A DNA stretch of 64,000 nt from Niebla homalea (Eukaryota; Ascomycota; Lecanoromycetes; Lecanorales; Ramalinaceae): the NCBI GenBank assembly GCA_019925105.1, contig JAHGAU010000004.1, forward strand, positions 806,001 through 870,000, given 5' to 3'. Shown piece after piece: positions 60,301-64,000 of this stretch. Within the stretch, counting starts at the first letter, position 1. Every line of letters begins with the position of its first letter. Below the pieces are notes generated by a model. The model had not been told where the DNA came from, ran no database searches, and was given only the letters and a program-made list of their open reading frames with translations. Position numbers and translations under genes: made by a program.

Positions 60301-62340
60301 TAAATAATAATAATCCAACAATTAAGAATAAAAAATTAAACGGTATTTAACTAATAAATATAGTAATAATAAATTTACCCGTAAATTATAAGGAAAAAAA
60401 AGGTAATAAGGAAAATAAAGAAGGTTAAAGGAGTTTTAAAGTATTTAAAAAATAATTATAAGGTATAAAGTAATAATAAAGAAAAGCATAAGGAAAAGGG
60501 TAAATAAGCAAGTATATTAACGATATTATTATTATAAATAAATGAACCGAACTGTTATTACTTAAATATAAAGAAGCAGAAAGGAAGTAAGTATAATATT
60601 ACTTAATATATTTAGATATTTATCGTAATTAATTATTATTTTAAAGAGATTAATATTAATATCGCAATTTTTTTTTAAATAATAAATCCGGAAATTAATA
60701 TATAAATTTTATAACGGCGAAAATAATAATTATTAAAAAGAAAATTTTTATTAAAAAAAAAGGGAGTATAAAAGGTTAAGTATCGTAATTAAATATTTTA
60801 AGATTAAGATATTTATAAGTTTAAAGGAATAATATAAACGGTTAAATAAAATAAATATATTATAATTATAGTTAACGATGAGCTTATAAGTTTACTTATT
60901 TTATAATTAATAATTCCTAAATAATGGGGAAAAAAGACTTTAATTTTATAAACTTAAGAAAAGAGTTACTTATAAAGGTAAATAATCTTGAAAATTGAAA
61001 TCCTTAAAAGTTAAAAATCTTAAAAACGATCAAGTAAATATTTTACGATTTATATAAATCCTTAAATCCAAGTTCTATTTTTTTTAAATTTAAAGTTTTT
61101 TATATAACTATTAATTTAATTACCTTAATAATCATTAAAATAAGAAAAAGTAAGCATATTAAATTACCGCTTATAATCAGAAAGGGATTTTAAGATTCTT
61201 AATATCTTTATTATTCCTTTTATATATAAGTTTATATAATATTAGCTTTTAATAGCTATTAATAAGGCCTTTTATTATTAATAAGCGTAAATATAAATTA
61301 CTTAATATATAATAGTTAACGTCTATAGATTTTTTAAAATAAGATCCCGGATTTCTAACCTATATTTTTGCCTGTTATCCTTACCTTAAGACTTTAATAA
61401 GTACTCCGATAAAACCTAAAAGATTATAAATATATAAAAAACTAAATAAAAAAAATCTAAAAATTATATAAAATAGATATAAGATAATATAGATAATATA
61501 ATAATATAATTATATAATATAATTTATAGAAATCGGTTTACGTTTATACGGTTATAATATGCGAAATCCTTACGTATAAATAAATAATATACCTTTATAA
61601 TAATTATATTCTTTATACTTTTAATTAAGTTCTTTATAAGGGTCTTCGATTTATTTATTTTTATATTTATAAATATATATATTTATTTATAAGTTAAGGT
61701 ATTAAAAAGAAATATACTTTAATATTTATCCTATAAAAACTTTAAGATTTAATATAATAATTATTATTTTAACTTTTTATTTATGCTTTTATTTATTTAA
61801 CGTTAAACTTAATTAAAGGTACTTATTTTAATACCTTAAAAATCCAAGTATAAATTACTTAACTCTATTACTTATATATAGTTTACCTTCCGTCCTTATT
61901 TAAACGTTTTTAGAATTTCTTTTAATTTATAAATAGTCTATCTTTTATAATTATAGCTTTTAATTATATAATTATAATACTTATAACCTTTAACCTTTTT
62001 TCAAAGTTTACTTCTATTAAACTATATATACTATAACCGTTATCGAAATACTTATTAAATATCGTAAACCGTATTATATAAATTGGATATTATATTTTTA
62101 ATATATTGATAAATTTTTTTTATCTTTTATTAATTATAGAGTTTTATTTCGTTAATAATTTATAAATATATAAATAATATAATATTTAAAAAACAGGATA
62201 ATAAGCAGCTTAATTATTATTTTATTTTTTAATAAAAGTATAAAAAACGTATTTAAAACCTTATTTATTAAAATATTTATAATCGGTATATAATTTAAAA
62301 ACCTTATATAAGTAAATAAGTGAATTTCTTTTATAAAAAG
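60301..62340. repeat. Unresolved RIP-degraded sequence, possibly gypsy integrase side
   Basis: The sequence is fully AT-biased with stops in all frames. If the RNase H match at 62383 is right, the left part of this stretch should hold the integrase of the same minus-strand element, but no zinc-finger or D,D-35-E motif could be read. A small DNA transposon around 60400-61000 was considered without success. Confidence 0.35.
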
Positions 62341-64000
62341 TTTATAAAGAAAAACCCCTTTAAATCGAGTATATTATTAATTCCGGACGTATATAAAATC
62401 TCCTATTTAAAAAACGATCCGGGTCTTAAACGATTTAAGTATTTATAAATATATTAATAAATTATTAATTAACTTAAATAATAAAGTAAAGATTTAAAAA
62501 GGTAGAAATACTTTAAGGCTTTAAGTTATTATAATAGTATATTATATTTACGGGTCAGTAAAAATTACTTTTTAATATTAATAAATTTTCTTTTATACCG
62601 TTAATATTATATTTTATTATCCGTAATTAATTACGTATATTTATTTAATTATACGATAGAAAAAATCTGAAAATCTAAACCGGCCGGGATATATAAAAAA
62701 TATAAAAATATAGAGTATATATATTAAGTTTAAACGGTTTAAATTTATAGCTTATTAATAAGATAAATTTAAAATAATTAATATCTTAATCTTATTTATA
62801 ATATTTATTTAATTAGATTTTTCGGTATATAATAATAAATTATTAAGTAAGGTCGGGTATATAATATAGATATCTTTTATTATTACGGAGAACTCCGGTT
62901 TATAATTATTTTAAGCGTTTATTAAGTAAAAACGGAAAGATTAATTAAGTTATTCTTTATATAATAAAATATTTATTATATCTTAATAATTAATATATTG
63001 GACGTTACGTTTAAAACCTTTAAAATTAAAATTAAATAGAATAGCTTTATATTAATAATAATTTTATTTATATTTATCTTTACCTAAAAATATAATATAG
63101 TTATTAAGTATTACGAATTCTACCGTAACCTCCGTATAATAAAGGTTAATATATATATTTAATCGATTACGAATATTTTAATAATTAACGGTTTTTTTAA
63201 ATTGCTTATTTCTAATTAAAAAGGTCTCCTTAAATATTTTAAAGCTTTCCTAATTAATCTATTATAAATTATTATTTATAAATATATTATTAACCTCGTT
63301 ATCTATAACGGTAAGTAAAATATTTTTATTAAAGATTAACTTAATACCCTTTTTAAAGTTATTTATTAATATTAACGTAATATATTCGTAAAGCTTTTAA
63401 AATGCGATATAATACTTTAATAGATTATTTTATAAATTATTATATTATTTACGTAATATTAAGATTAATATAATAATAAAATTATTCCTTATTATTATTA
63501 TAAAAGTTATAATAATATAGTTTTTATTTTAGAGGCTTTTATTATTCACTATAATAGATTAAATAACCCTTAAATAAAATAATTAAATATAATTTAATCT
63601 AAGTTATATACGTAAGATTAATAAGTAAATAATAAAAAGTTTTATATACTTTTATATACGGTAAAAATTAAGGTAATAGATTAATTATAATCTTTTTTAC
63701 CCAGGCGGAAAAGGGAAGGTATATAATTGGGCGCTATATAAGTCCTTTACTATAAACGTAAGTATCGTTTTAAAGAGTATTTATTATATTTATTTTATAA
63801 TATTAATAAATTCAGAATATATTACGTTACTTAATCTTAACCGGATAATATCGAACGATAAGGAAATATCGATTAAAGCGGTTTAATTAAATAATATATT
63901 CAGATTAATAAGGTTTTTAATCTTATTATGTAAATTTAAAGCTTTCCGCCGCGCTATTATTTCGTTATAATATAATCGATTAAAGCGATAAATATTAAAG
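62341..64000 (-). mobile_element. Probable Ty3/gypsy remnant, minus strand
   Basis: On the reverse strand 62383-62422 reads RPGSFFK*EILYTSG, which fits the RPGxxxGKxDALSRR motif closing the RNase H domain of Ty3/gypsy elements. About 30 codons upstream LKALKYFYLFKSL fits the TDHKALEYF segment. The orientation would put RT rightward toward 63.6 kb, where no clear F/Y-x-D-D was seen. The right end runs off the window. RIP has destroyed the frames. Confidence 0.45.

Overview
The window is almost certainly from a filamentous ascomycete. It lies in a gene-free, AT-rich block built from nested transposable elements degraded by repeat-induced point mutation (RIP). By eye most stretches have about 15-25% G+C. 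CpA and TpG are nearly absent while TpA is everywhere and CpG survives, which is the RIP signature. I found no intact protein gene and no tRNA or rRNA gene. Every long reading frame is either a decayed transposon fragment or an artefact of a G-rich minisatellite. All alignments were done by eye, so boundaries without a target-site duplication (TSD) are approximate.

Layout. 1-3.3 kb: an unresolved RIP-degraded element split by a short LINE 3' end with a 14-bp TSD. 3.3-7.0 kb: a direct-repeat pair, a Tc1/mariner element with TIRs of about 73 bp and a TA duplication, and low-RIP sequence. 7.0-36.5 kb: a nest of Tad1-like non-LTR retrotransposons (LINEs; ORF1, then ORF2 with APE endonuclease and reverse transcriptase, then an (AATC)n tail). 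Inserted into it are a 170-bp MITE, a complete Ty1/copia element (13603-19181, TSD TCCGT), a 452-bp foldback MITE (TSD CTTAAATT) and a full-length LINE inside another LINE. 36.5-38.1 kb: successive 8-bp microsatellites. 38.1-42.3 kb: head-to-head LINE ORF1 pieces, then a second, different copia element recognised by its integrase and interrupted by a 748-bp copy of the foldback MITE that carries its own minisatellite. 42.3-49.9 kb: G-rich minisatellites split by a second full-length copia element (42874-48695, TSD AGTGC) with a tandem extra LTR. 49.9-52.7 kb: unresolved. 52.7-56.8 kb: a minus-strand LINE. 56.8-57.2 kb: palindromic 11-bp and G-rich tandem repeats. 57.2-64 kb: mostly unresolved RIP sequence with a 184-bp satellite array (about 59.15-60.01 kb) and a probable minus-strand Ty3/gypsy remnant.

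How the pieces relate. RIP is not uniform. Elements shorter than about 750 bp and the outer 40-100 bp of long elements keep normal CpA/TpG, while the interiors of long repeats are saturated. This fits a genome defence that recognises long duplications, and it lets insertions be ordered in time. The most distinctive structures are the foldback MITE with a perfect 61-bp central inverted repeat, the G-rich minisatellites sharing a GGGTGCAGGT-like core with that MITE, the 184-bp satellite, and a possible Helitron-type terminus at 42.25 kb. A 64-kb gene-free retroelement block of this kind could be centromeric or pericentromeric, but the sequence alone does not prove it.
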